Part shown: positions 1 through 8,291 of the stretch, piece by piece
Layout of the letters: each line of letters opens with the position of its first letter
Position numbering within the stretch: the stretch's first letter is position 1
Assembly (NCBI RefSeq): GCF_009363275.1
Contig: NZ_CP045324.1
Location: forward strand, 186,001 to 250,000
From: Marinobacter sp. THAF197a
Lineage (GTDB): Bacteria > Pseudomonadota > Gammaproteobacteria > Pseudomonadales > Oleiphilaceae
Direction of reading: 5' to 3'
DNA: 64,000 bases
The notes under the pieces: generated by a model
Database searches by the model: none
What the model was told of the DNA's origin: nothing
Seen by the model: only the letters and a program-made list of their open reading frames with translations
Made by a program: the position numbers and the translations under genes

Positions 1-804
1 GGCCGTGACCACATCATTCACCGTGGTGCCGGAGGCCTCGCACACCGCCTTGATCCGGGTCAGGCAGTAGGATTGCGCGGCGAAGCGCCGTGAACCGGTG
101 ATCTTCTGATTCAACACGCTGCGGGGCGCATGGAAAATGGAATCGTAGGCGGGGTCTTTACGGGCCTGGTTGACCGTTTTCAGCAATTCCTTCGCCACCG
201 TAGGAATGGTGCCCAGCTGTTTTCCGGAACTGCCCAGCAAATGCGCAACGCTGCGCCACAGGGATGGGCTGTTTTCGTCCCGCTCGGCCCTTTGCCTGGG
301 GGGTAAGGCCCAGATCGGCGGCAGGCCCATTTCGGAGGGATCTTCACTCAGCATCCGGGTGGCCATGCGCATGGCGGACACACCATCCACCAGGGAGTGG
401 TGAATCTTGGTGTAGATCGCGAATTGCCGGTCTTTCAGGCCCTCAATCAGATGTACCTCCCACATCGGCCGTTCCCGATCCATCAGGTGGGAATGCTCAG
501 CGGAGACAAACGACAACAGCTCCCGGATACGGCCGGGGGTGGGCAGCGCTTCAAAGCGGAAGTGATGCTCCAGGTCGAGATGCTCATCCTCCACCCACAT
601 CGGTTGCCCCAGTTTGTAACTCAGCCGTTGATCGAAGGGCCTGGTCACGCGGTGCTGGGTTCTCAACTGATCTGCGAGTTGGGCCACGTAATCATCCGGC
701 GCGCCTTCCGGGAAGGAAAACAGCTGGAGACCACCCACGTGCATGGGTTGCTGGCGCTTTTCCAGCCAGAGAAACAGTTGGTCGGTGGGGCTCAGAGGTT
801 TCAC
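1..804 (-). CDS. Wax ester synthase / diacylglycerol acyltransferase (WS/DGAT), C-terminus outside window
   Basis: This enzyme joins an acyl-CoA to a long-chain alcohol (wax ester) or to diacylglycerol (triacylglycerol) at the membrane or lipid-body surface. The first 268 codons are present and the C-terminal part lies beyond the left edge. The start is GTG at 804, with AAGGA about 9 bases upstream; the protein begins MKPLSPTDQLFLWLEKR. The catalytic motif HHSLVDG (HHxxxDG) is encoded near 380-400. The sequence closely resembles the Marinobacter wax ester synthases from memory, which is the main taxonomic clue. Family assignment is firm; wax versus TAG preference cannot be told from sequence. 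Confidence 0.93.
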   Translation of the reverse strand, partial: MKPLSPTDQLFLWLEKRQQPMHVGGLQLFSFPEGAPDDYVAQLADQLRTQHRVTRPFDQRLSYKLGQPMWVEDEHLDLEHHFRFEALPTPGRIRELLSFVSAEHSHLMDRERPMWEVHLIEGLKDRQFAIYTKIHHSLVDGVSAMRMATRMLSEDPSEMGLPPIWALPPRQRAERDENSPSLWRSVAHLLGSSGKQLGTIPTVAKELLKTVNQARKDPAYDSIFHAPRSVLNQKITGSRRFAAQSYCLTRIKAVCEASGTTVNDVVTA

Positions 805-917
805 AGCGCAATCCTTGTTATTGATCTATGGGCCGATACTAGCGCAAGTCGGCCCGGGCTTGATTGACTTTATTAACCCTACGCTGTGTTAGCCCGGCGA
901 CTACGCGGTAGGTGGTA

Positions 918-2795
918 TTAGCGATGGTCACCCCGCAAGGCTTTGACTTTTTCCTCCAGCAACGGTGCGGCGGCCTGCTCCGGGGCGACCGGATCATCGG
1001 CCAGAAGGTGAATGCGGGACCAGAAACGCTTCGGCAGGTGGCTGAACGCCGGGCCACCGTAGTGGCTGAAGAAACTGCCCCATAGGCCTCTCAGGGCCAT
1101 CGGTACGACGGTGACCGGCCGGCGCTGCAGAATCATATCCACGCCGGATTTGAAGGTATCCACTTCGCCGTCCTTGGTCAGCTTGCCTTCCGGGAAGATG
1201 CACACCAGATGGCCCGCGGCCAGTTCCTCATCAATGCGGTCAAAGGCCGCTTCGTAGATCTCCGGGACCTTGGATTTGGGACCGATCGGGATGGTCTTGG
1301 CCAGCCGGAAGAAACTGCCCATGATGGGGGTGGAAAAGATGTTGTGGTCCATCACAAAGCGCACCGGCCTGCGCACGGCACCGGCAATCACCAGGGCGTC
1401 CATGTAGGACACGTGGTTACAGACCAACAGCGCTGGCCCTTCTTCGGGGATCCGGTCCAGGTGATGATGGCTGACCCGGTAAACGGTGTGGGACAGTACC
1501 CAGATCACAAAGCGCAGGGCAAAATCCGGCACCTGTTGGTAAACAAAGCCCGCCACGATCAGGTTCATGATCGACAGCACCAGGAAAAACTCGGGAATGC
1601 TCAGCCCGATCACACCCAGCATCAGCATGGCCAGCAGGGCACTGATCACCATGAACAGGGCGTTAAAAATGTTGAGGGCGGCGATCACCCGCGCCCGGGT
1701 GTCTGGCGAGGCTTCTCGCTGAACATAGGCATACAGCGGCACGATAAACAGCCCGCCAAAGATGCCGATGGCCAGCAAGTCGATGGCCACCTGGCGATAG
1801 TGGGGGTCGGTGATGATCATCCACCAGTCGGAGGGTATGGGCTGCTCGGGCATGTTGAAGTACAGGTCAATGCCGAAGAAACTGAGCCCGAGGGAGCCGA
1901 TGGGCACAATGCCCAGCTCAATCTTGTGGCCGGACAGCCGCTCACAGGCAATGGAGCCGGCGGCAATGCCAATGGTGAAAATCGCCAGCAGGATGGTGAC
2001 CACGGTTTCGTCGCCCATCAGGTGGGTTTTGGCAAAGTTGGGGAACTGGGTCAGGTAGGCGGCGCCGAGAAACCAGAACCAGGAGATGGCCAGAATGCTC
2101 AGGAACACATTGTGGTTTTCCCGGGCGATGGCCATCAGCTTCCAGGTTTCCCGGAGTGGGCGGAAATGAATCCTCAGATCCGGCGCGGCCGCCTCTGCCT
2201 TGGGAATGCGCAGCGCGGCGATCAGGCCTGCGACGGCAAGCAACGCAACGGCCACCGCAATCACCGGGCCCGGCACCGGAGCCTTCATCATCACGCCGGC
2301 CATCAGAGTGCCCACCAGAATGGCCACGAAGGTGCCCATCTCCACCAGCGCGTTGCCACCCACCAGCTCCGAATCCTTCAGGGCCTGGGGCAGAATGGCG
2401 TATTTTACCGGCCCGAAAAAGGCCGATTGCACCCCGGTGAGGAACAACAGCAGGAATAACATCTCGTACCAGCCGAACCAGAGCCCGACGGCGGCGACGC
2501 CCATGATCACCACCTCGGCAAACTTGATCCAGCGGATTACGGCAGACTTCTCGAACCGGTCCGCCACCTGGCCGGCAATGGCGGAGAACAGAAAGAACGG
2601 CAGGATAAACAGCATCGCGGCGAGGTTGACCACCACATCCGCCGACAAACCGAACAGGCCCCCGGCAGTGTAAGTGACCAGCAACAGCAAGGCGTTCTTG
2701 AACAGGTTGTCGTTGAATGCCCCGGCAAACTGGGTCACAAAAAACGGCAGGAACCGTCGCTCTGACAGCAGGCGAAACTGACTGTGATCTTCCAT
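918..2795 (-). CDS. MFS transporter-acyltransferase fusion (LplT/PlsC-like)
   Basis: The 625-residue protein has two parts. Residues 1 to about 410 are a 12-helix MFS domain resembling the lysophospholipid flippase LplT (start MEDHSQFRLLSERRFLPFF). Residues from about 430 to the end are a PlsC-type glycerophospholipid acyltransferase with NHVSYMD (the HX4D catalytic box) and FPEGKLTKDG (substrate-binding box). By analogy with LplT-Aas proteins, it would flip lysophospholipids across the inner membrane and re-acylate them. The AMP-ligase domain found in full Aas fusions is absent, so the acyl donor must be made elsewhere. It is encoded on the same strand just upstream of the wax ester synthase. 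Confidence 0.88.
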   Translation of the reverse strand: MEDHSQFRLLSERRFLPFFVTQFAGAFNDNLFKNALLLLVTYTAGGLFGLSADVVVNLAAMLFILPFFLFSAIAGQVADRFEKSAVIRWIKFAEVVIMGVAAVGLWFGWYEMLFLLLFLTGVQSAFFGPVKYAILPQALKDSELVGGNALVEMGTFVAILVGTLMAGVMMKAPVPGPVIAVAVALLAVAGLIAALRIPKAEAAAPDLRIHFRPLRETWKLMAIARENHNVFLSILAISWFWFLGAAYLTQFPNFAKTHLMGDETVVTILLAIFTIGIAAGSIACERLSGHKIELGIVPIGSLGLSFFGIDLYFNMPEQPIPSDWWMIITDPHYRQVAIDLLAIGIFGGLFIVPLYAYVQREASPDTRARVIAALNIFNALFMVISALLAMLMLGVIGLSIPEFFLVLSIMNLIVAGFVYQQVPDFALRFVIWVLSHTVYRVSHHHLDRIPEEGPALLVCNHVSYMDALVIAGAVRRPVRFVMDHNIFSTPIMGSFFRLAKTIPIGPKSKVPEIYEAAFDRIDEELAAGHLVCIFPEGKLTKDGEVDTFKSGVDMILQRRPVTVVPMALRGLWGSFFSHYGGPAFSHLPKRFWSRIHLLADDPVAPEQAAAPLLEEKVKALRGDHR

Positions 2796-2939
2796 GACCC
2801 GAACACCCTCGATTGGTCTTGTAATGTTGCCGGAGACTAAACCCGCCAGTGAGGGTGGTCAAGCTCTGAAACGGCCTCCATACTGGGCTACAGTCTGAGC
2901 CTGTTCAAACAACAACGACGTTTTTGGGAGCTGTCTTCA

Positions 2940-3605
2940 ATGGATGTACAACAAGCTGTCCAGTCCCGTAAGTCCGTTCGGGATTTCCTGGACACCCCGG
3001 TCTCCGAGGCCACCCTTCGCAAAGTGATCGAAACCGCCACCCGGGCGCCTTCCGGCGGCAACCTGCAACCCTGGCACCTGCACGTAGTGACCGGCGACGC
3101 CCTGGCCCGGCTGAAAGCACTGATGCAGGAGAAAGTCAGCAAGGGCTTCAACGAAGTGCCGGAATACGAAATCTACCCGCCAAAACTGCAGTCACCCTAC
3201 CGCGACCGCCGCTTCGAAATCGGCGAGCTCATGTACCGACAGCTCGACATCCCCAGGGAAGACAAAGTTGCACGCTTTGAATGGTTCAAACGCAACTTCG
3301 AATTCTTCGGCGCCCCCGTGGGCCTGTTCTGCACCGTCGACGACAACATGGGCCCGCCCCAGTGGTCCGACCTGGGCATGATCCTGCAAACCATCATGCT
3401 CCTGCTGCGCGCCGAAGGCCTCGACAGCTGCGCCCAGGAATCCTGGTCGGTGTACCCGAAAACCATCAGCGAATTCCTGGGCTTGCCCGAACACCGCAAA
3501 GTCTTCACCGGCATGGCCATCGGCTACGCCAACCCCGACAGCCCGGTGAACCAGATCACCAGCCCGAGGGCGCCGCTGGAAGAAAACGTCGAGTTCATTA
3601 ACTGA
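2940..3605 (+). CDS. Nitroreductase family protein
   Basis: A 221-residue FMN-dependent nitroreductase-fold protein. The N-terminal SRKSVRDF and RAPSGGNLQPW segments are the usual FMN-phosphate and isoalloxazine contacts of the family. GGGAG lies 9 bases before the ATG. The substrate cannot be inferred; family members reduce nitroaromatics, quinones or flavins with NAD(P)H. It is transcribed divergently from the MFS-acyltransferase gene and converges on nirD. I see no sign that it belongs to the nitrate pathway. Confidence 0.88.
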   Translation: MDVQQAVQSRKSVRDFLDTPVSEATLRKVIETATRAPSGGNLQPWHLHVVTGDALARLKALMQEKVSKGFNEVPEYEIYPPKLQSPYRDRRFEIGELMYRQLDIPREDKVARFEWFKRNFEFFGAPVGLFCTVDDNMGPPQWSDLGMILQTIMLLLRAEGLDSCAQESWSVYPKTISEFLGLPEHRKVFTGMAIGYANPDSPVNQITSPRAPLEENVEFIN

Positions 3606-3617
3606 CCTGAGCGAACC

Positions 3618-3986
3618 TCAGGCGGCCACCGACGCCGCCTGAGCCACCGGCACCTCAAGACGAATCCGGTTGCCATCCAACAGCGCCGGATACGTTTTCA
3701 CCTGCACACCGTCATCCTCCAGACACTGTCCGGTACGCAAACTGAAATGCTGCTTATACAACGGCGACGCCACCACCGGCTCCCCGTTGATATCCCCGGT
3801 AATCCCCCGGGCCAGCACGTTCGAGCCACTGAACGGATCGGTATGGCTGATGGCAAACAACGCCGGCAACCGGTGTGGCAGGTAGAACACGGCGATAGGG
3901 CCATCTTCGGTCCACACCGCAATGCCGGAGTCAGCCACCAGATCGTCCACCGTACAAACCGCTTCCCAACAAGTCCGAGCTTTCAT
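3618..3986 (-). CDS. nirD: Nitrite reductase [NAD(P)H] small subunit NirD
   Basis: Small Rieske-fold subunit of the cytoplasmic assimilatory nitrite reductase, partner of NirB. The start chosen is the ATG of MKARTCWEAVCTVDDL at 3986, because GGAG lies 8 bases upstream; an in-frame ATG seven codons earlier has no ribosome binding site. The usual Rieske Cys/His ligand pairs are not evident, as is normal for NirD. It is the last gene of the flavoprotein-nirB-nirD unit, separated from nirB by 170 bases that hold a large hairpin (4044-4136). Confidence 0.93.
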   Translation of the reverse strand: MKARTCWEAVCTVDDLVADSGIAVWTEDGPIAVFYLPHRLPALFAISHTDPFSGSNVLARGITGDINGEPVVASPLYKQHFSLRTGQCLEDDGVQVKTYPALLDGNRIRLEVPVAQAASVAA

Positions 3987-4043
3987 AGCAAAGTCTCCAA
4001 AATCCAAATGTATGTCAGTTTCCTATCCCACTAATGTTTGCGA

Positions 4044-4136
4044 GCGTGGGGGCCGGATTCATTTTCTGGCAGGAAAAAAGATGTTTGAGCAAAGCGAGTT
4101 GTTTTTTCCAGAAGAAAATGAATCCGGCCCCCGCGC
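4044..4136. repeat. Large inverted repeat between nirB and nirD
   Basis: A 20-base arm at 4048-4067 is the exact reverse complement of 4113-4132. Four further outer pairs (one G-T) extend it to 4044-4136. After a small internal mismatch, an 8-bp A/T-rich stem (4072-4079 with 4102-4109) closes a 22-base loop. The arms contain no obvious gene. The position between co-transcribed nirB and nirD suggests an mRNA-processing or stabilising hairpin, or a REP-like repeat. It lacks the NGGA loops of the three elements at 10.5, 37.6 and 51.9 kb, so I treat it as a different family. Confidence 0.85.
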
Positions 4137-4156
4137 TCCGCCCCCCAAACAGAAGG

Positions 4157-6670
4157 CTACGAAGAAACCACCTCCAATTCAGGCCGACGCTGCCCCCGCT
4201 CCGAAGTCCAACGCTGCACCGGATCCTTCTGCTCCGGAGCATTCACAAACTCCCGGAACCGCTTACGCTTCTCCGGATCCTCAACGGCGGTCTTCCACTC
4301 ACACTGATAGGTGCCGACAAGATCCGCCATGTGCTGCTCCAGCTCCTCGCCAATACCCAGGCTGTCCTCCAGCACCACCTGCTTCAGATACTCAAGACCG
4401 CCTTCCAGGTTTTCCATCCAGACCGATGTCCGCTGCAGCCGGTCCGCCGTGCGCACATAGAACATCACCACCCGGTCAATCGTGCGAATCAGCTCCTCAT
4501 CCGACAGATCCGTGGCAAACAGATCTGCGTGTCGCGGTCGCATACCGCCATTGCCGCACACGTACAGGTTCCAGCCCTTCTCCGTGGCAATCACCCCGAA
4601 GTCTTTGCTCTGGGCCTCGGCGCATTCCCGGGTGCAGCCAGACACCGCCATCTTCACCTTGTGAGGCGCCCGCAGGCCCTTGTAACGATTCTCCAGGGTA
4701 ATCGCCATGCCCACACTGTCCTGCACACCATAACGGCACCAGGTGCTGCCCACGCATGATTTCACCGTGCGCAGGGACTTGCCGTAGGCGTGACCGGTTT
4801 CAAACCCGGCGGCGATGAGTTTTTCCCATATTTCAGGCAGCTGGCTTAAAGTGGCACCAAACAGATCCACCCGCTGGCCACCGGTGATCTTGGTGTACAG
4901 GTCGTACTCCTTCGCCACCTCGCCCAGTACAATCAGCTTGTCCGGCGTGATCTCGCCACCGGGGATGCGCGGCACAATCGAGTAAGTGCCGTTCTTCTGC
5001 ATGTTGGCCATGAAGGTGTCGTTGGTGTCCTGCAGCGGTACGTGGTCCGTGGCCAGAATGTGCTCGTTCCAGCAGGTGGCCAGAATCGAACCCACCGTCG
5101 GCTTGCAGATATCGCAGCCCTGGCCCTTGCCGTATTGCTTGAGCAGGCCCCTGAAGGTGCGGATGCCGTTCACCTTGACCAGATGGAACAGCTCCTGGCG
5201 GGTGTAGGGGAAGTGTTCGCACAAGTCCGTGCATACCTCCACGCCGCGTTTCTCCAGCTCGCTGTCCACCACCTTTTTGAGCAAAGCGGCACAGCCACCA
5301 CAACCACTGCTGGCCTTGGTTTCGGCCTTGACGCCGCCCAGATCCGTGCAGCCGGCGTCAATCGCGCAGCAGATGTCGCCCTTGGTGACGTTGTGGCAGG
5401 AACAGATGGAGGCGGTCTCCGGCAGGGCATCGGCGCCCAGGGCCGGGGCACCGCCTTCGCTTTCCGGCAGAATCAGTGCTTCCGGGTTCGCCGGCAGCTC
5501 AATGCCGTTGAGAGCGTACTGCAGCAGGGTGTCGTAGGGGCCGTTGTCGCCCACCAGAATGGCGCCCAGCAGGGTCTTGCCGTCCTGGCTCACCACCATG
5601 CGCCGGTAGTGGCCGGCCTGCTCATCGTTATAGCGGATGTTGCGGGCGCCGGGAGTCTTGGCATGGGCGTCGCCGATGGAGCCCACATCCACCCCCAGTA
5701 GCTTGAGTTTGGTGCTCATGTCGGCGCCGGTGAAGGCCGCACTGGCATCGTTGTTCAGCGCCGCTGACAGCGTGCGGGCCATGGTGTAACCGGGCGCCAC
5801 CAGGCCGAAGACAAAGTTGTTCCAGAGCGCGCATTCACCGATGGCGTGGATGTGCGGATCGGACGTGGTGCACTGGTTGTTGATCACAATCCCGCCGCGT
5901 TCGCCCACTTCCAGGCCGCAGGCCCGGGCCAGGGCGTCCTGGGGGCGGATGCCGGCGGAAAACACAATCAGGTCGGTTTCCAGATGGCTCTCATCCGAGA
6001 AATTCATCCGTAGCCGCGCGCTGCTGCCCGGCACGATGGCGGTGGTGGCTTTCTCGGTGTGAACCTGCACACCAAGGTCTTCAATTTTCTGGCGTAACAG
6101 GGCGCCACCCTGATCGTCCAGCTGAACCGGCATCAGGCGCGGGGCAAACTCCACCACGTGGGCCTGTAAACCAAGGCTTTTCAGCGCGTTTGCTGCTTCC
6201 AGCCCCAGCAGGCCGCCGCCGACCACCACGCCGGTCTTCGCCTTCTGGGCGCTGGCCTGAATGGCGTCCAGGTCATCCAGGGTACGGTACACAAAGCAGC
6301 CTTCCTGATCGTTACCGTCAATGGGCGGGACAAACGGGTAAGAGCCGGTGGCCAGCACCAGCTGATCGTAGGGGTACTCGCCCTTGGGTGTGGTGATCAT
6401 CCGGGCGTCCCGATCTATGCCGGTCACCGGCTCATTCAGGTGCAGATCAATGCCCTGGTCGGCGTACCAGTCCGCGGTGCCCATTGCCAGATCTGCATGG
6501 CTTGAGCCGCTGAAGTACTCCGACAGGTGCACCCGGTCGTAGGCCAGTTGCTTTTCTTCGCCGAAAACCACGATGTTATAGGCGTCAGCGGCCGGAGACT
6601 GGCTGAACTGTTCCAGGAAGTGATGGCCAACCATGCCGTTGCCGATCACGATCAGGGTCTGTTTGCTCAT
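4157..6670 (-). CDS. nirB: Nitrite reductase [NAD(P)H] large subunit NirB
   Basis: Cytoplasmic assimilatory nitrite reductase, reducing nitrite to ammonium with NAD(P)H. The 837-residue product starts at MSKQTLIVIGNGMVGHHFL (ATG 6670, GAGG upstream); an ATG six codons earlier lies over this ribosome site. Domain order: FAD/NAD-binding (about 1-400), a BFD-like [2Fe-2S] region with CSCHN and CGGC motifs (about 420-490), then the sulfite/nitrite reductase half-domains. The siroheme-[4Fe-4S] cysteines appear as CVGSTWC and CTREC. It follows the flavoprotein gene by 27 bases and precedes nirD. Confidence 0.96.
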   Translation of the reverse strand: MSKQTLIVIGNGMVGHHFLEQFSQSPAADAYNIVVFGEEKQLAYDRVHLSEYFSGSSHADLAMGTADWYADQGIDLHLNEPVTGIDRDARMITTPKGEYPYDQLVLATGSYPFVPPIDGNDQEGCFVYRTLDDLDAIQASAQKAKTGVVVGGGLLGLEAANALKSLGLQAHVVEFAPRLMPVQLDDQGGALLRQKIEDLGVQVHTEKATTAIVPGSSARLRMNFSDESHLETDLIVFSAGIRPQDALARACGLEVGERGGIVINNQCTTSDPHIHAIGECALWNNFVFGLVAPGYTMARTLSAALNNDASAAFTGADMSTKLKLLGVDVGSIGDAHAKTPGARNIRYNDEQAGHYRRMVVSQDGKTLLGAILVGDNGPYDTLLQYALNGIELPANPEALILPESEGGAPALGADALPETASICSCHNVTKGDICCAIDAGCTDLGGVKAETKASSGCGGCAALLKKVVDSELEKRGVEVCTDLCEHFPYTRQELFHLVKVNGIRTFRGLLKQYGKGQGCDICKPTVGSILATCWNEHILATDHVPLQDTNDTFMANMQKNGTYSIVPRIPGGEITPDKLIVLGEVAKEYDLYTKITGGQRVDLFGATLSQLPEIWEKLIAAGFETGHAYGKSLRTVKSCVGSTWCRYGVQDSVGMAITLENRYKGLRAPHKVKMAVSGCTRECAEAQSKDFGVIATEKGWNLYVCGNGGMRPRHADLFATDLSDEELIRTIDRVVMFYVRTADRLQRTSVWMENLEGGLEYLKQVVLEDSLGIGEELEQHMADLVGTYQCEWKTAVEDPEKRKRFREFVNAPEQKDPVQRWTSERGQRRPELEVVSS

Positions 6671-6697
6671 AGTCTTGTCCTCTCTCATAGCAGCGGA

Positions 6698-7927
6698 TCA
6701 GGCCGCTGCGTCGCAATAGGGTTTGCCGAAAGCGATGGTGTCCCGGTAGCGGGATATATCCGTGCCTGAACGAATCAACTCGCTGTACCAGGGGCCACTG
6801 CTGGTGTCGCCGAGCAAAATGGCGCCGGTCAGGCGGTTGTGTTCCACCAGCAGTTGGCCGTAGACCGCTTGGGCGTAGTCCTGCCACTCAATGGTTTCGG
6901 TGTGCGGGCCCGGAGTGATCGGCCCGCAGGAAAAAATGGGGAGGTCACTGATTTTCAGGCGGGTGGCGATTTCTCCTGGCGTGAAACTCGGGCTTCCGGA
7001 CACCTGGCAGAGATGCCGGGCCAACACGGCCGCCTGCTCGTAGCCGGGCTCCACCAGGCCAAACGTATGTTCCTGAAACTGGCAGCATTCCCCGAGGGCG
7101 TGGATATGAGGATTGGAAGTGGTCATCTGCGAATCCACTTGTACACCCCGGTCGCAGTCCAGGCCGGCTGCTTCTGCCAGTGCTTTGTTCGGATGAATAC
7201 CGGTTGCCAGTACCACCAGGTCAGTAGCGAGCACGGTGCCGTCGCTCAGTTGTACCGCCTGGACCTGGTGTTTGCCCAGCAGCGCCGCAGGTTCTGTACC
7301 GGTCAGAACGGTGAGGCCCCGTTGCTGTAACTGGTGCTTCAGTAATTCGCCGGCGGCTGGATTGAGCTGGCGGTTCAGAAGGTGCCCGCTGCGATGCAGA
7401 ATTGTGACGTCCATACCCCGGGCCCTGAGCCCCTCGGCCGCTTCCAGGCCAAGAAAACCGCCGCCGATGACGACCGCACGGCGATGTGTCTGCGCCTGGT
7501 GAATCAGGGTGCGGGTATCGGTCAGATCCCGGAAGGTCATCACGCCATCCAGATCCTCGCCGGGCAGGCCAAGACGTGAAGGGCTGGCGCCAGTGGCCAA
7601 CACAAGGGTGTGGTAAGCCAGCGTGCGCCCGCTTGCGGTCGTTACCCGGCGCTGATGCGGTTCGATGGCCGTGACCGGCTCACGGTTATAGACCTCGATT
7701 TTGTGCTGGCGGAACCAGGACCGGGGTTTCAGTTCCAGCTCCGACTCCCGGACCTGATTCGCCAGCAAGGACGACAGCTGGATTCGGTTATAGGCAGCGA
7801 AGGGCTCGCCGTTGAACACCACAATGCGGCTGAACGGGTGCCCTGTGGCCACCAGTTGCTCCAGCAATCGCTGCGCAACCATGCCGTGCCCGCAGATCAC
7901 CAGCGCAGGGGTCTGTGTGTGTTCCAT
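6698..7927 (-). CDS. NirB-like FAD/NAD(P)-dependent oxidoreductase, probable nitrate/nitrite reductase electron-transfer subunit
   Basis: A 409-residue pyridine-nucleotide-disulfide oxidoreductase. It has an N-terminal CGHGMVAQRLLEQL dinucleotide site, a second nucleotide site VVIGGGFLGLEAAEGLRARG, and an ATGIHPN segment, and it closely parallels the first 400 residues of neighbouring NirB. The BFD and siroheme domains are missing. Similar stand-alone proteins pass electrons from NAD(P)H to assimilatory nitrate reductase (the NasB role in Bacillus), so it probably feeds NasA. It is the first gene of the unit with nirB and nirD, begins at ATG 7927 with GGGAG upstream, and is preceded by a sigma-54 promoter and a terminator-bearing leader. 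Confidence 0.87.
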   Translation of the reverse strand: MEHTQTPALVICGHGMVAQRLLEQLVATGHPFSRIVVFNGEPFAAYNRIQLSSLLANQVRESELELKPRSWFRQHKIEVYNREPVTAIEPHQRRVTTASGRTLAYHTLVLATGASPSRLGLPGEDLDGVMTFRDLTDTRTLIHQAQTHRRAVVIGGGFLGLEAAEGLRARGMDVTILHRSGHLLNRQLNPAAGELLKHQLQQRGLTVLTGTEPAALLGKHQVQAVQLSDGTVLATDLVVLATGIHPNKALAEAAGLDCDRGVQVDSQMTTSNPHIHALGECCQFQEHTFGLVEPGYEQAAVLARHLCQVSGSPSFTPGEIATRLKISDLPIFSCGPITPGPHTETIEWQDYAQAVYGQLLVEHNRLTGAILLGDTSSGPWYSELIRSGTDISRYRDTIAFGKPYCDAAA

Positions 7928-7968
7928 AGGTGCGCTCCCTTACTCAACGAATAGCCGAAAACCAAACG

Positions 7969-8015
7969 AAAAAAGCCGGAGCATCATGCTCTCCGAAGAG
8001 AACAGATGGTCCGGC
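7969..8015 (-). terminator. Intrinsic terminator in the leader of the nirBD unit (putative NasR-controlled attenuator)
   Basis: On the minus strand GCCGGA (8015-8010) pairs with TCCGGC (7980-7975), CATC pairs with GATG, and an inner CTCT-TCGG-AGAG hairpin caps the structure. Six T residues follow directly (7974-7969). It lies between the sigma-54 promoter and the first start codon, so transcripts would stop before the genes unless it is prevented from forming. Confidence 0.82.
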
Positions 8016-8026
8016 ACCAATGCCAA
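8011..8026 (-). promoter_or_regulatory. Candidate ANTAR-type hairpin (hexaloop AUUGGU) overlapping the nirBD leader terminator
   Basis: The minus strand reads UUGGC-AUUGGU-GCCGG: a 5-bp stem, including two G-U pairs, with a six-base loop that has A at position 1 and G at position 4, as described for ANTAR-protein target RNAs. Its 3' arm is also the 5' arm of the terminator, so the two structures exclude each other. A stronger upstream hairpin (CCGGCC/GGCCGG, plus-strand 8045-8065, nine-base loop) could be the first hairpin of the usual pair but does not fit the hexaloop rule. Confidence 0.6.
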
Positions 8027-8089
8027 CAACAATGATCTGATGGTCCGGCCTGATTCCATGGCCGGGACAGTCGTCCTTGGTTGGTACTT

Positions 8090-8105
8090 AGCGATCTCCA
8101 TGCCA
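8090..8105 (-). promoter_or_regulatory. Sigma-54 (-24/-12) promoter of the flavoprotein-nirB-nirD unit
   Basis: The minus strand reads TGGCATGGAGATCGCT. TGGC and CGCT elements are separated correctly for the RpoN consensus TGGCAC-N5-TTGCW (one mismatch in each half). Transcription would start near 8079, giving a leader of about 150 bases before the ATG at 7927. Confidence 0.72.
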
Positions 8106-8171
8106 ACTTTTTAACTCCATTTAATTCAGTTGCTTAGATGATATCGCTGCTGGATTTCACCTGTGCCGGCC

Positions 8172-8195
8172 AAAAAAGATGCCCCGGGATGGGGC
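8172..8195 (-). terminator. Possible minus-strand terminator between nasR and the nirBD promoter
   Basis: On the minus strand GCCCC-ATCCC-GGGGC is followed by AT and then CTTTTTT (A-run at plus 8172-8177). It lies between divergent genes, upstream of the sigma-54 promoter, where it could block antisense transcription from the nasR side. It has no obvious client transcript, so its role is unclear. Confidence 0.4.
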
Positions 8196-8291
8196 GAAGC
8201 GCACGAAGATGATGCCGGTGGTTCTGGCCTGTTAATTGCTGCAGTCCAGGCAGACAGGAACCCGCTGTGTACCGATACCAGGAGTTGCACC

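Noticed and set aside
1209..2459. Long plus-strand open frame (416 codons) opposite the MFS-acyltransferase gene
   Set aside because: It mirrors the real gene on the other strand, its composition is unnatural (His, Gln and Gly rich), and it has no ribosome site. Similar long mirror frames across the window were rejected for the same reason.
4044..4136. Fourth copy of the NGGA-loop family
   Set aside because: It has long inverted arms but neither of the two NGGA hairpins nor the GGAGC spacer.
8163..8291. N-terminal extension of NasR
   Set aside because: The extra 43 codons lack a ribosome site and do not resemble the NIT domain; AGGAG precedes the ATG at 8292.
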